A stretch of DNA of 64,000 bases. Source: JADLGH01 sp964586675. GTDB lineage: Bacteria; Desulfobacterota_D; UBA1144; Nemesobacterales; UBA2774. This document shows, in pieces, positions 17,674 through 26,150 of this stretch. The stretch covers positions 1-64,000 of the forward strand of contig CAZPHQ010000013.1 of NCBI GenBank assembly GCA_964586675.1, in the 5' to 3' direction. Within the stretch, counting starts at the first letter, position 1, and every line of letters starts with the position of its first letter. The position numbers were made by a program, and so were the translations under genes. The notes under the pieces are model-generated. The model was not told the origin of the DNA and did not search any database. It was given only the letters and a program-made list of their open reading frames with translations.

Positions 17674-18975
17674 CTAACTGTATTTGCTCATATCTATAAC
17701 GTTACCTTTTGGGGTCCTTTCGTATTTTTTGTTCTTCTCTGCGTACATCAGCTCGTCCGCCTTGAGGAGGAGCCTGTCTATCGAGCCGCTTGTGCTCGGG
17801 TTGTGGGCCGCTATGCCGAGGCTCATCGAGAGCTTGTACGGCCGCATGCCTTTCGCGTTGTGCGCGTCCACGTTTTCGTAAAGGCGCTTCTTTATCGATT
17901 CGGCGCCCTTTCCGTCGGCATCGGTTGTAAGAGCGACGAACTCGTCGCCGCTCACCCTGGCCGTTACATCCGAATTCCTGAACGTCTGCTTTATCACCGT
18001 GGCCGTGTCTATGAGTGCCTGGTCGCCTATGTTATGGCCGAACGCGTCGTTTATCTGCTTCAGACCGTCGAGGTCTATCAGTATAAGAAGCGACTGCTCC
18101 TTCCTCCGCTCGGCCGCCTTTATGTGGTGGTCGGCAAAGGTGAGAAACCCCCTCCGGTTGTAAAGCCCGGTGAGGTCGTCCGTTATGGAGAGGCTGCGGA
18201 GACGCTCCTCCATCTTTTTTCTTTCGGTAACGTCGCGCGAGTTGACGACGACGCCCAGCCCCCCCAGCTCGGGCGGGCAGAGCTTGCCTATGGATTCTAT
18301 CGTAAGCCAGTAGCCGTCCTTGTGCCTCACCCTGAACTCGGCGGAGTAGAGGCGGTCGGCGTTCTGGAGGCCTTGAGTAAATATGTCGAAGACGCGCGGG
18401 AAATCTTCCGGGTGGACGAAGTCGAAAACCCGCCTTCCGAGAAGCTCCTCGTCTTCGTATCCCAGAATACGGTGATGAGACGGGCTCACGTATTTCATCG
18501 AGCCGTCGACGTCGAGTATCGTGATAAGGTCGAGCACGTTTTCTATCATCAGCTTGAACCGCTCTTCGGTATTTTTGAGAGCGTCGTCGGCCTTTTTTCT
18601 TTCTATCGCGTATCTTATCGAGCGGACCAGGAGCCTCGCGTCCACCTGCCCCTTCATCAGATAATCCTGGGCCCCCATCTGGACGGCGCGGAGTGCGAGG
18701 TTCTCGTCGTCCGTGCCCGTGAGGACTATTATCGGGACTTCCGTCGCCTCTTTTATCGCCTGGAGCGTGTCGATGTTGCCGCTGTCGGGGAGGTCGAGGT
18801 CTAAGAGTATGAGGTCGATCTCGCCCTTTTGAGCCCTGCCAAAGCCGCCAGCGAAGGTGTCGTGATGCTCGACGTTCATGGAGTCCGGAGACTTTTTCGT
18901 AAGTATCCGTTTTATAAGCTGGGCGTAATCCAGATTATCTTCTATGAGTAATATTTTGATGGTTTCGTCGGCCAT
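17674..18975 (-). CDS. response regulator-PAS-GGDEF diguanylate cyclase
   Basis: Predicted to make cyclic di-GMP under phosphorelay control. The 433-residue protein has a receiver (about 5-125, Asp in LILLDLDLPDSGN), a PAS domain (about 145-260, with RRVFDFVHPED and FRVRHKDGYW) and a GGDEF domain (about 270-425). The catalytic loop reads SGDEF rather than GGDEF; some SGDEF enzymes are active, so activity is likely but untested. The receiver is clearly paralogous to the N-terminal receiver of the hybrid kinase at 15407-17353. The decayed tail of a third similar protein lies just upstream. Confidence 0.93.
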   Translation of the reverse strand: MADETIKILLIEDNLDYAQLIKRILTKKSPDSMNVEHHDTFAGGFGRAQKGEIDLILLDLDLPDSGNIDTLQAIKEATEVPIIVLTGTDDENLALRAVQMGAQDYLMKGQVDARLLVRSIRYAIERKKADDALKNTEERFKLMIENVLDLITILDVDGSMKYVSPSHHRILGYEDEELLGRRVFDFVHPEDFPRVFDIFTQGLQNADRLYSAEFRVRHKDGYWLTIESIGKLCPPELGGLGVVVNSRDVTERKKMEERLRSLSITDDLTGLYNRRGFLTFADHHIKAAERRKEQSLLILIDLDGLKQINDAFGHNIGDQALIDTATVIKQTFRNSDVTARVSGDEFVALTTDADGKGAESIKKRLYENVDAHNAKGMRPYKLSMSLGIAAHNPSTSGSIDRLLLKADELMYAEKNKKYERTPKGNVIDMSKYS

Positions 18976-19032
18976 TTCGCTAAATTCTACTGCAAGACGA
19001 TAACATTTTCTACAAGTTTAACAGCGCCTCGG

Positions 19033-19258
19033 CTACAACGCCGCCGCTTCGAGCGGGAGGGTGTAATTCGACCTCCTGAACTCCTTGTCCCTGTACATCG
19101 AAGCGTCCGCCCGCGACATGAGCGCGTCTATCGAGCAGGGCGTAGACGGATCGTACGAGGCGACCCCGGCGCTGACTGAAAGCATGTAGGGATTCTGCCT
19201 GCTGAAGTTGTAAATGTCGGGCCTGTGCCTCAGCTCCTCGAGCGCGTCCCGGAAGCGT
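19033..19258 (-). pseudogene. C-terminal remnant of a GGDEF-domain gene
   Basis: Translating this strand in the frame that ends at TAG 19033-19035 gives about 75 codons with the end of a GGDEF domain: LSVSAGVASYDPST, then SIDALMSRADASMYR. These match the C-terminal beta strand and helix of diguanylate cyclases, and the corresponding LSMSLGIAAHNPST and LLLKADELMY of the neighbour at 17674-18975. A stop codon interrupts the frame just upstream (about 19266). There is no GGDEF loop, no start and no receiver. It is the leftover 3' end of a third REC/GGDEF-type gene. Confidence 0.8.
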
Positions 19259-19377
19259 CCCCATCAGGGGTCAGAAATCCGCCTTATTTTATTGGGCAAT
19301 CCGCCTGACGAAAGGCCATGGACGATGTAAATACGGGATAGTGGAATTACATCCCTCATGATATAATTTTCGGGCCA

Positions 19378-20355
19378 ATGCCTGCCATTAAAGAAACGCG
19401 TCACCAGATGGTTCAGTTCGTATCCCCCGAGCACGCCAACAGCCACGGCACGCTCCACGGCGGGAGGCTCATGGACTGGATCATGCTCGCGGGGAGCATC
19501 AACGCCTCCCGGATGGCGAGGGGTATAACTGTCCTCGGCGCGACCGACAGCATAGACTTCGTGAATTCCGTCAAGGTAGGCGAAATAGTAACCCTCGACA
19601 CCACGATCGAATACATCGGCTCGAGCTCGCTCGAAGTGGCCGTCGCCGTCCATTCCGAGAATCCCGAAACGGGCGTAAGGAAATTCACGACCTTCGCTCA
19701 CCTCGCGTTCGTATCCGTCGACAAGGAAGGGCGGCCGCGAAAGATCAGCGAGCGTATAACACCCGACGGCGAGGAAGAGAAGGCGGTTTTCGACGCCGCA
19801 AAAAAGAGAAAGCAGCAGCGCATACCGAAGTTCGAGCGCCGCGACGAGCAGGCGCGGAACGTCATCGACGAAACCGAGATCGTCAGGCTCAGGCTCGAAA
19901 CTACGAAGGTCGTCCTCCCCGAAGATACATTTTACGGGAGCTTCATGTCTGTCGGAAAGCTCATGATGGACATAGACGAGACGGCCGCAATTCTGGCGAT
20001 GAGGTTCGTGAAAGGAGTCCTCGTTACAGGCTCCGTCGACGAGCTCTTCTTTTACTCCCCCATAAGAGTGGGCGACATTATAGTCTTCAAGGCGGGGATA
20101 AGCTACGTCGGCAAATCCTCCGTGGAGGTCGGCATAAAGGTCATATCGGAAAACGTGCTCACGGGCGAGCAAAAGCACACCTGCACGGCGTTCCTTTCTT
20201 TCGTACACGTCGGGCCCGACGGCAAACCGGAGCCCGTTCCGATATTCGCGGCCGAAACCCCCGAGGAGAAACGGCTCTGGAAAAAGGCGCTCGAGCGGAA
20301 GGAAAAAAGGTCCGAAAGGCTCCAGCGCATAGCAGGCATTTCCGAAAAGTCCTGA
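19378..20355 (+). CDS. double-hotdog acyl-CoA thioesterase
   Basis: Two tandem hotdog domains hydrolyse acyl-CoA to free acid and CoA in this family. Domain 1 (about 8-125) has the signature NSHGTLHGGRLMDWIMLAG. Domain 2 (about 170-290) has the degenerate equivalent NTFYGS-like DTFYGSFMSVGKLMMDIDE. The two are joined by a charged linker with KKRKQQR. The HGG-D active-site motif is intact only in the first domain. The C-terminus is a basic helix. No clear ribosome site precedes ATG 19378. The physiological substrate is not evident from the neighbours. Confidence 0.88.
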   Translation: MPAIKETRHQMVQFVSPEHANSHGTLHGGRLMDWIMLAGSINASRMARGITVLGATDSIDFVNSVKVGEIVTLDTTIEYIGSSSLEVAVAVHSENPETGVRKFTTFAHLAFVSVDKEGRPRKISERITPDGEEEKAVFDAAKKRKQQRIPKFERRDEQARNVIDETEIVRLRLETTKVVLPEDTFYGSFMSVGKLMMDIDETAAILAMRFVKGVLVTGSVDELFFYSPIRVGDIIVFKAGISYVGKSSVEVGIKVISENVLTGEQKHTCTAFLSFVHVGPDGKPEPVPIFAAETPEEKRLWKKALERKEKRSERLQRIAGISEKS

Positions 20356-20454
20356 AAAACAGTTTCCGGCGCGGCTACCCTTGTGTTAACCTCTTCTTAC
20401 CGCCTCCGGGGCTCTCTAGTATAGCAATCTGCCACGCACGGAGCGGTTCACGAG

Positions 20455-20880
20455 ATGTTATACAGGTCATTCTTCTTACTTCTGGGTTTCATCGTTCTGG
20501 ACATAGCCGCCGTGCCCGCCGACATGCTTCACCCCGATGCGCAGGTGAGCGGCCAGACGGAAACCCGGACGGACGACGGCGGCCCGCCGGACGCCGGGGT
20601 CGTTCAGCTCCAGAACGGGATTACGCTGCTGGACCTGGTGAACGCCGTAAGCGAGATAAACGGCGAGGTCTACGTTATAGATGGCTCCGTGAAACCGGCG
20701 GCAATAAATATAGTCACGCCCGAGGGCGGCCTCACCAGAGACGACTTGCTCGATCTCTTCGGAACGATACTCAAGGTGAACGGTCTCGCGGTGATCGAGA
20801 CGAACGGCGTAAACAAGATAGTAAACTCGGGCGACGCCATTCATAACGCCACCCCTGTGAAAACCGGTCGCGGCGAATAA
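20455..20880 (+). CDS. exported secretin N0/STN-like small protein
   Basis: The 141-residue protein starts with a hydrophobic signal segment (SFFLLLGFIVLDIAAVPA). After a linker comes one domain: LLDLVNAVSEINGEVYVIDGSVK, then INIVTPEGGLTRDDLLDLFGTILKVNGLAVIE. This closely resembles the N0-N1 start of type II secretin GspD or an STN signalling domain. No secretin pore domain follows and no type II secretion gene is nearby. It may be a free-standing periplasmic adaptor or the remnant of a secretin gene; its intact signal and stop favour a real small protein. Confidence 0.68.
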   Translation: MLYRSFFLLLGFIVLDIAAVPADMLHPDAQVSGQTETRTDDGGPPDAGVVQLQNGITLLDLVNAVSEINGEVYVIDGSVKPAAINIVTPEGGLTRDDLLDLFGTILKVNGLAVIETNGVNKIVNSGDAIHNATPVKTGRGE

Positions 20881-20882
20881 TC

Positions 20883-21788
20883 CTACTGCACCCCGCCGCC
20901 CTCTCCGGACCTCCTCACGACTATATAGTTCGAGAGCAGTATGAACGCCCCGCCGAGGAGCGTATAGAATCCGATATGCTGCGAGAGAAAGGCCCACGCG
21001 AGCACGGTTGCGCTGGCAGGCTCCAGGAGAAGCACTATCCCGGCAACGGACGCGGGCACGCCGACGAGCCCGCGGTAGAAGAGCAGATGCGGCACAGCGC
21101 CGCCGAAAATTGAAACTAGAACGAGATAGAGCCAGTCCTCCGCCGGCAGTATTAAAGACAGCCCCGAAAAATCTTCCGACGGCAGCAGGAGCCTGAGGAG
21201 AGGCAGAAGGAGAAGGAGCCAGAGCGTCGCGGAGACGGACCAGCCGAAAGTGGTGGTCACATAATGCTGCCCCGTGACGGAGCTCCTCTTCCCGAGTACG
21301 ACCCAGAGCGAAAGCAGTATCCCCGATACGAGCCCGCACGCTATGCCGATGTAGGAGCCCGCCCCCGCCTCCCACGACTGGAGAAGACACACGAGCCCCG
21401 CGAGCCCGAGAAAAGCCGAGACCACTTTCCGCTTCGTTATCTCCTCACCGAGCGCCGCTTTACCTATGAAGATAGTCCACACTGGCTGCGTGTAGAGAAG
21501 GAGGACGACGATCGCCACGGGGACGCCGAGGGCAAGGCCGGCGAACATAGCTAGCTCCAGCAGCCCGCCTATAAGGCCGTAGACGGCGAAGAACCCGAGT
21601 GTCCCCCGCCCGGCCATGAGCTTTTTGTTCCAGAGCACAAGGGGAAGCAAAACGAGGCCGACTATGAGCGGCCTGTAAAATGCCGTTTCGAAGAGCGAAA
21701 GCCCCCTGTCTATCAGGAACTGCCCGCCCGGGGCTATCGTTCCGTAGAAGATACCCGCCAGTATCAGATACCAGTATTCCCGTCTCAT
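20883..21788 (-). CDS. EamA/DMT-superfamily transporter
   Basis: The 301-residue protein is almost wholly hydrophobic, with about ten predicted membrane helices in two EamA repeats (about 5-140 and 150-290). Family marks are GTIAPGGQFLIDRGLSLFETAFYRPLIVG near the N-terminus and the second-repeat pattern GVPASVAGIVLLLEPASATVLAW. Such proteins export amino acids or other metabolites; the substrate cannot be told from the sequence. It converges on the secretin-like gene with a 2-base gap. Confidence 0.88.
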   Translation of the reverse strand: MRREYWYLILAGIFYGTIAPGGQFLIDRGLSLFETAFYRPLIVGLVLLPLVLWNKKLMAGRGTLGFFAVYGLIGGLLELAMFAGLALGVPVAIVVLLLYTQPVWTIFIGKAALGEEITKRKVVSAFLGLAGLVCLLQSWEAGAGSYIGIACGLVSGILLSLWVVLGKRSSVTGQHYVTTTFGWSVSATLWLLLLLPLLRLLLPSEDFSGLSLILPAEDWLYLVLVSIFGGAVPHLLFYRGLVGVPASVAGIVLLLEPASATVLAWAFLSQHIGFYTLLGGAFILLSNYIVVRRSGEGGGVQ

Positions 21789-21845
21789 GTTTATATTCCG
21801 ATTTCTTCCGGCAGGGGTGAACCGGGCAGCGTCCGGCGGAGAGGA

Positions 21846-22931
21846 TTACTTAAGGTCGGCCAGCTTCGGCATCACCTCTTCGGCGAGGAGCCTCATCGAC
21901 CTCTCCCACTTGTCCCGGGGCTTCCATTCATGCCCCATCACGAGAAGAACGCCGAACCCGCCGACGTATTCGTAAAGCTCGCGTATCCTCGCGGCGACTT
22001 CGTCCGGGCTTCCGGCTATCCAGAGATTGTCGAGGAGGTAATCGGGCGTCACGTCCGAGTCGGCCATGCCCTTGTCCATCTTGAATATGTCGAGGTTCCC
22101 CCTTATCCTCGGTACCATCTTGAAGAAATATTCCGTAAAATCCCTCGCCAGCGTCCCCTCTTTGACGTCCCTCCTCGCCTCTTCCGTCGTCTCGGCGACG
22201 TAAATATCGCGGGCCACCCTCCATATCGATTTATCGGGGACCTTGCCCGTTGCGAGTGCCCCGTCTTCGACGGATTTCCAGTGCGTCCGGAGGACGTCCT
22301 TCGTTATAAAGTTTATGCTCATCGGAATCCAGCCCCTCTCCCCCGCTATCCTGAGCGTCCCCGAGCCCGCAGTGATACCGGCGACGGCTATCGGAGGGTG
22401 AGGTTTTTGATACGGCTTCGTATGCACGCCGAGGCCGACCTCTGCCACCGGCTCGGGCACTTTAAACCTCCACCTCTTGTTTTCATAAAGCCCTGGCTTC
22501 GGGTCGTTCCAGAGGTTGAGTATGAATTCGAGGGAATCGTTCGTGAGGTCCCGTTGCTCGCCTGTTTTCGGGTCGACCCCGAATACTTCGAAATCCCCAA
22601 TGAAGCTCCCCGCGCCGACGCCCCAGTAAAACCTTCCTTTCGCGAGATGGTCGAGCACTGCGATCCTGTGGGCGAGGACGAACGGGTCGTGGTCGGGAAG
22701 GCACGAAACCCCCGTCCCGAGAATTATATTTTTGGTGAGCGGTATCGCCTTCGCTATGAGAAGGTCCGGGGCCGCCAGGTTCTCCCATCCCGCCGTGAAG
22801 TGCTCGCCTATCCACGCCTCCCTGTATCCGAGCGCGTCGAGAGTGACTATCTGGTCGAGGTCCGAATCGAGCGTCTCCGTCAGGTCCGAGCCCGCCGGGT
22901 GAAGGGGCATTGTGAAGAATCCGATTTCCAA
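21846..22931 (-). CDS. LLM-class flavin-dependent oxidoreductase
   Basis: This is a bacterial luciferase-like TIM-barrel monooxygenase using FMNH2. The 361-residue protein starts MEIGFFTMPLHP, has REAWIGEHFTAGWENLAAPD, GTGVSCLPDHDPFVLAHRIAVLDHLAKGRFYWGVGAGS, and a C-terminal WIAGSPDEVAARIRELYEYVGGFGVLLVM, all typical of the subgroup related to limonene or alkanal monooxygenases. The substrate is unknown. It lies 57 bases upstream of the DMT transporter gene on the same strand and may share its transcript. Confidence 0.9.
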   Translation of the reverse strand: MEIGFFTMPLHPAGSDLTETLDSDLDQIVTLDALGYREAWIGEHFTAGWENLAAPDLLIAKAIPLTKNIILGTGVSCLPDHDPFVLAHRIAVLDHLAKGRFYWGVGAGSFIGDFEVFGVDPKTGEQRDLTNDSLEFILNLWNDPKPGLYENKRWRFKVPEPVAEVGLGVHTKPYQKPHPPIAVAGITAGSGTLRIAGERGWIPMSINFITKDVLRTHWKSVEDGALATGKVPDKSIWRVARDIYVAETTEEARRDVKEGTLARDFTEYFFKMVPRIRGNLDIFKMDKGMADSDVTPDYLLDNLWIAGSPDEVAARIRELYEYVGGFGVLLVMGHEWKPRDKWERSMRLLAEEVMPKLADLK

Positions 22932-23094
22932 TTTCGGCTCCGCCGCAGCGTTGATTTTATTCCGGTTTCAGGATATTAACACAGAAGGTATTTTTCTACA
23001 AAGCGCCGGCGCGGCCACGGAATACATGGCTGCTGAGAGCCCGTTCCTTTGATATCACGGATGCCATATCGTATAATTTTCACGGCCCCTCGCT

Positions 23095-24291
23095 ATGACA
23101 TCCGCCTCTAACCGCGCAGCGACAGCGATCCGTGAATTCCTCAAGCTCGAATCCGCAAGCGGGATCATTCTCGTGGGCGCCGCGGCGGTCGCGCTCGCGC
23201 TGAGTAATTCCCCGCTCTCGGGGGTCTATAACCTTCTTATCGAAACGCCGTTCGAAGTCAGGCTCGGCGCGCTCGGGATAGCGAAGCCCCTCCTGCTCTG
23301 GATAAATGACGGGCTCATGGCGATATTCTTTCTCCTGGTCGGCCTCGAAATAAAACGCGAGGTTTTGGACGGCCAGCTTTCGAGCCTCGGCCAGATAGCC
23401 CTCCCGGGCATAGCCGCTATAGGCGGAATGGTTGTCCCGGCGCTCATATACGTGTTCTTTAACTTCAACAACCCCGGCGCCCTCAGCGGCTGGGCCGTAC
23501 CGGCGGCGACGGACATCGCCTTCGCCCTCGGAGTGCTCGCCCTTCTCGGGAGCCGCGTGCCGCTGTCGCTAAAGCTCTTCCTCCTGACCCTCGCGATAAT
23601 CGACGACCTGGGTGCGATAGTCATAATCGCTGTTTTCTACTCTGGAAAGCTCTCGCTCCTTTCCCTCGGCCTCGCGGGCGCAATGATAGCCGTCCTCATC
23701 GCCATGAACCTCCTAGGCGTGAAGAGGATAGCGGCTTATATAATAGTCGGTGCTGTCCTCTGGGTATGCGTTCTCAAGTCAGGCGTACACGCGACCCTCG
23801 CCGGCGTCGTTCTCGCGTTCACTATTCCGATGAGAACGAAGGAAGGAGAGCCGTGCCCGCTGCGTGACCTCGAACACACTCTCCATCCCTGGGTGGCGTT
23901 CATTATCATGCCGGTGTTCGCCTTCGCCAACGCCGGCGTATCGCTCGAAGGCATGACTCTCTCGGGCCTTTTCGGGCCGATACCCTCGGGCGTCGCGCTC
24001 GGTCTCTTCCTCGGAAAGCAGCTCGGCGTATTCGGGTTCGCGTGGGCGGCGATAAGGTTCGGCCTGGCGTCGCTGCCCGAGGGAGCCACGTGGCGCTCGC
24101 TATACGGCACAGCCGTCCTCTGCGGCATAGGGTTCACGATGAGCCTCTTCATAAGCACTCTCGCTTACGACAGCGGCACGTACGACGCAGCCGTCTCGGC
24201 GCGTCTCGGCATCCTCGCGGGCTCGTTCGTCTCGGCAGCCGCGGGCTACGTCATACTCAAGAGCGCGCTCTCCGTCCCGCGGCAAACCTGA
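23095..24291 (+). CDS. nhaA: Na+/H+ antiporter NhaA
   Basis: NhaA exchanges two protons for one sodium ion across the inner membrane. The 398-residue protein has about twelve helices. It shows ESASGIILVGAAAVALALSNSPL, FFLLVGLEIKREVLDGQL, PAATDIAFALGVLALLG (matching the ATDIAFALG motif of helix IV), and LAIIDDLGAIVIIA with the adjacent Asp pair that binds sodium and protons. The length and motif order match E. coli NhaA. It stands alone on this strand. Confidence 0.96.
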   Translation: MTSASNRAATAIREFLKLESASGIILVGAAAVALALSNSPLSGVYNLLIETPFEVRLGALGIAKPLLLWINDGLMAIFFLLVGLEIKREVLDGQLSSLGQIALPGIAAIGGMVVPALIYVFFNFNNPGALSGWAVPAATDIAFALGVLALLGSRVPLSLKLFLLTLAIIDDLGAIVIIAVFYSGKLSLLSLGLAGAMIAVLIAMNLLGVKRIAAYIIVGAVLWVCVLKSGVHATLAGVVLAFTIPMRTKEGEPCPLRDLEHTLHPWVAFIIMPVFAFANAGVSLEGMTLSGLFGPIPSGVALGLFLGKQLGVFGFAWAAIRFGLASLPEGATWRSLYGTAVLCGIGFTMSLFISTLAYDSGTYDAAVSARLGILAGSFVSAAAGYVILKSALSVPRQT

Positions 24292-24354
24292 AAACGGGCA
24301 TCTGACGCAGCGCCGAAAGGGTATAATAATCACGGATGAAACAATGCCTGGAGG

Positions 24355-24981
24355 ATGCCCGCAGCCGTGAAGATTCTTAGCGCCCTGAAAGGGATCGTCC
24401 TCTTTATCTCCCTCTTCTACCTGACGTTCTACCTTCCGATGACACTCACATTCTATTCGCCGGAGTGGATGAAGCTCAACTGCAATTGGCACGAGCGCTG
24501 CGAGATGATAGGGACCGATAACGCTTACAAAGGCATGGACGAGCTCGCGGCGTATTTCAGGCACCAGGGCGAGCTCGACAGCTTCTGGACGAAAAAAGAA
24601 AAGCTCCATCTCGAAGAAGTGAGGGGAATGTTCGACACCATGCTCATCGTCGGGATCGCGGCAGTAGTGCTCCTTGCTCTCACGTTTAACAGAAAACGGG
24701 CCGCGCGCTTCGCGCTCGTAAACGCGGCCATTATTCTCTGCCTCCTGATAGTCCTGCCGTTTTTCGGGACGTTCTGGAGGGACATATTTCATCCCCTCCT
24801 CTTCGACAACCAGCTATGGCTTAATACCCGCGCGGACCTCTCCTTCTATCTCATGCCGCGGCAGTTCTTCAAGTACACGGTCGCACTGCTTATATTATCC
24901 TCGGTCGCGCTGAACGCCGCGATTTGGCTATTGCTAAGGAAGCCCGGGATAAAAACCGCCCCGGCCGGAAAAAAGCGTTAA
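24355..24981 (+). CDS. four-helix membrane protein, unknown function
   Basis: I do not recognise this 208-residue protein. It has hydrophobic helices near residues 10-32, 98-116, 122-142 and 180-203. Between the first two is a charged soluble segment of about 60 residues with two cysteines (NCNWHERC) and a DELAAYFRHQGELDSFW helix. A second soluble stretch lies between helices three and four. The N-terminus and cysteine pair suggest an extracytoplasmic loop. It overlaps the end of the convergent metalloprotease-like gene by 4 bases. Confidence 0.72.
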   Translation: MPAAVKILSALKGIVLFISLFYLTFYLPMTLTFYSPEWMKLNCNWHERCEMIGTDNAYKGMDELAAYFRHQGELDSFWTKKEKLHLEEVRGMFDTMLIVGIAAVVLLALTFNRKRAARFALVNAAIILCLLIVLPFFGTFWRDIFHPLLFDNQLWLNTRADLSFYLMPRQFFKYTVALLILSSVALNAAIWLLLRKPGIKTAPAGKKR

Positions 24982-25553
24982 TCGAATATGTCGCCCGGGT
25001 TGCAGTTGTCGGGATTTATGCACGGCTCGAACTCGTTCTGGTTGCTGTGGTCCGAAGCCATGCCGTACCTGTGGCCGAGCTCGTGCTTCCACACCGAGAA
25101 TTCCCCGCAGCCTTCGAATCCGCCCTCGGCGATGACTATGGCGTCGAGATCCGGATAATAGATACCGCCGCAGACGTTCCGCCCTTCGGCCTCGCATTCG
25201 AACCTGTTGGGAACGACGTAAACCCTTAGCTGAGAGAGCGGAGGAACGATGGTGCCGTCGGTGAGGGGCACGTCCTCGAATCCGAGCTGCTCGCCGTCCG
25301 TGAAAAGGCAGCCGAGGAACTGCCGCGCCCTGTTGTCGAGGAGATTTAAAACGTGACTCGTGCTCGCGCTGACGCCGTTCTTTATCGCCACCTGCATTCC
25401 GTAGTAAGGCGTCTGGAGATTATAGTCCTGCGATTCCACTATCTCTGCGTCTATCAGCGGATCGACGGGGCTGCCAAAGAAGTCCTCGACGCTGTCACAT
25501 GAGGAGAATAAGAAAAACATGCTCAGGACGGAAAAAACTATCGCTGTTTTCAT
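24978..25553 (-). CDS. lipoprotein with HExxH zinc-protease motif
   Basis: The protein starts with a signal peptide and lipobox (FLFSSC, Cys near residue 19), so it is probably anchored in a membrane facing the periplasm or cell surface. Near the C-terminus is SVWKHELGHRYGMASDH, an HExxH zinc motif with a downstream Gly and Asp/His, close to but one residue longer than the metzincin HExxHxxGxxH/D spacing. Several cysteines (CLF, CEAEGRNVC, CGE, CINPDNC) suggest disulfides. I chose the second ATG (25551-25553) because GGAG lies 8 bases upstream. The function is unknown; a secreted peptidase is likely. Confidence 0.72.
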   Translation of the reverse strand: MKTAIVFSVLSMFFLFSSCDSVEDFFGSPVDPLIDAEIVESQDYNLQTPYYGMQVAIKNGVSASTSHVLNLLDNRARQFLGCLFTDGEQLGFEDVPLTDGTIVPPLSQLRVYVVPNRFECEAEGRNVCGGIYYPDLDAIVIAEGGFEGCGEFSVWKHELGHRYGMASDHSNQNEFEPCINPDNCNPGDIFD

Positions 25554-25645
25554 CCCATACACTCCGGTTTTTCAGAATAGGATAACCTATCGAATTTTCC
25601 TGTGCTATGTTACTTGTGTTAAGAAGTAATCCGGAGGGCTTGGAC

Positions 25646-26146
25646 ATGAGCGCAAAAACGGTTTCGACTGCTTTATTAATTCTTGTAACGCTGCTGTTTT
25701 TCAACGTTGCAGAGGCACGGACCTCCGAAAGCGCGCTCCCAGGGGGCTGCCTCGCTTCAGGCTTTAAGCATGGCGGCGGAGAAGTCGTGCTCAATCCCGA
25801 TTCGGAGAAGCAGGGCCTCTTTCTGCTTCATAACATTTCGAGTGAGACGTTCCAGGTGACGCACCCTGTCGGCGGCGGAACCGCGAGCGCGGGATGGACG
25901 TCGGAGATCGGCCCCGGCAGATGGTCCGCCTTCGCGACGGACTCGAAGGCATTCACGCTCTCCTGCATGAAGCCCGTGGATGGCGGCGTGAAGACCCTTC
26001 CCTGCGAAGATGTGCTGAAAGTATGCGAGCTTCCGAATCCTAAAATGCCGGCCGATTTGTCCGGAAGCTTCTGGGTGTCGGAGGATAAGAATGCGGAAGG
26101 CGTCACCGCCGAGATAAAATCGCGCGGGGTAAGCTGGGGGAAGTAG
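25646..26146 (+). CDS. exported protein, unknown function
   Basis: The 166-residue protein has a signal peptide (TALLILVTLLFFNVAEA, cleavage likely after AEA). The mature part has five cysteines and a beta-rich pattern (GLFLLHNISSETFQVTHP, WSAFATDSKAFTLSC). I do not recognise the family. GGAGGG lies 10 bases before the ATG. It is divergent from the HExxH lipoprotein, with an 83-base shared upstream region, and could be its substrate, inhibitor or partner; that is only contextual. Confidence 0.7.
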   Translation: MSAKTVSTALLILVTLLFFNVAEARTSESALPGGCLASGFKHGGGEVVLNPDSEKQGLFLLHNISSETFQVTHPVGGGTASAGWTSEIGPGRWSAFATDSKAFTLSCMKPVDGGVKTLPCEDVLKVCELPNPKMPADLSGSFWVSEDKNAEGVTAEIKSRGVSWGK

Positions 26147-26150
26147 AGGG

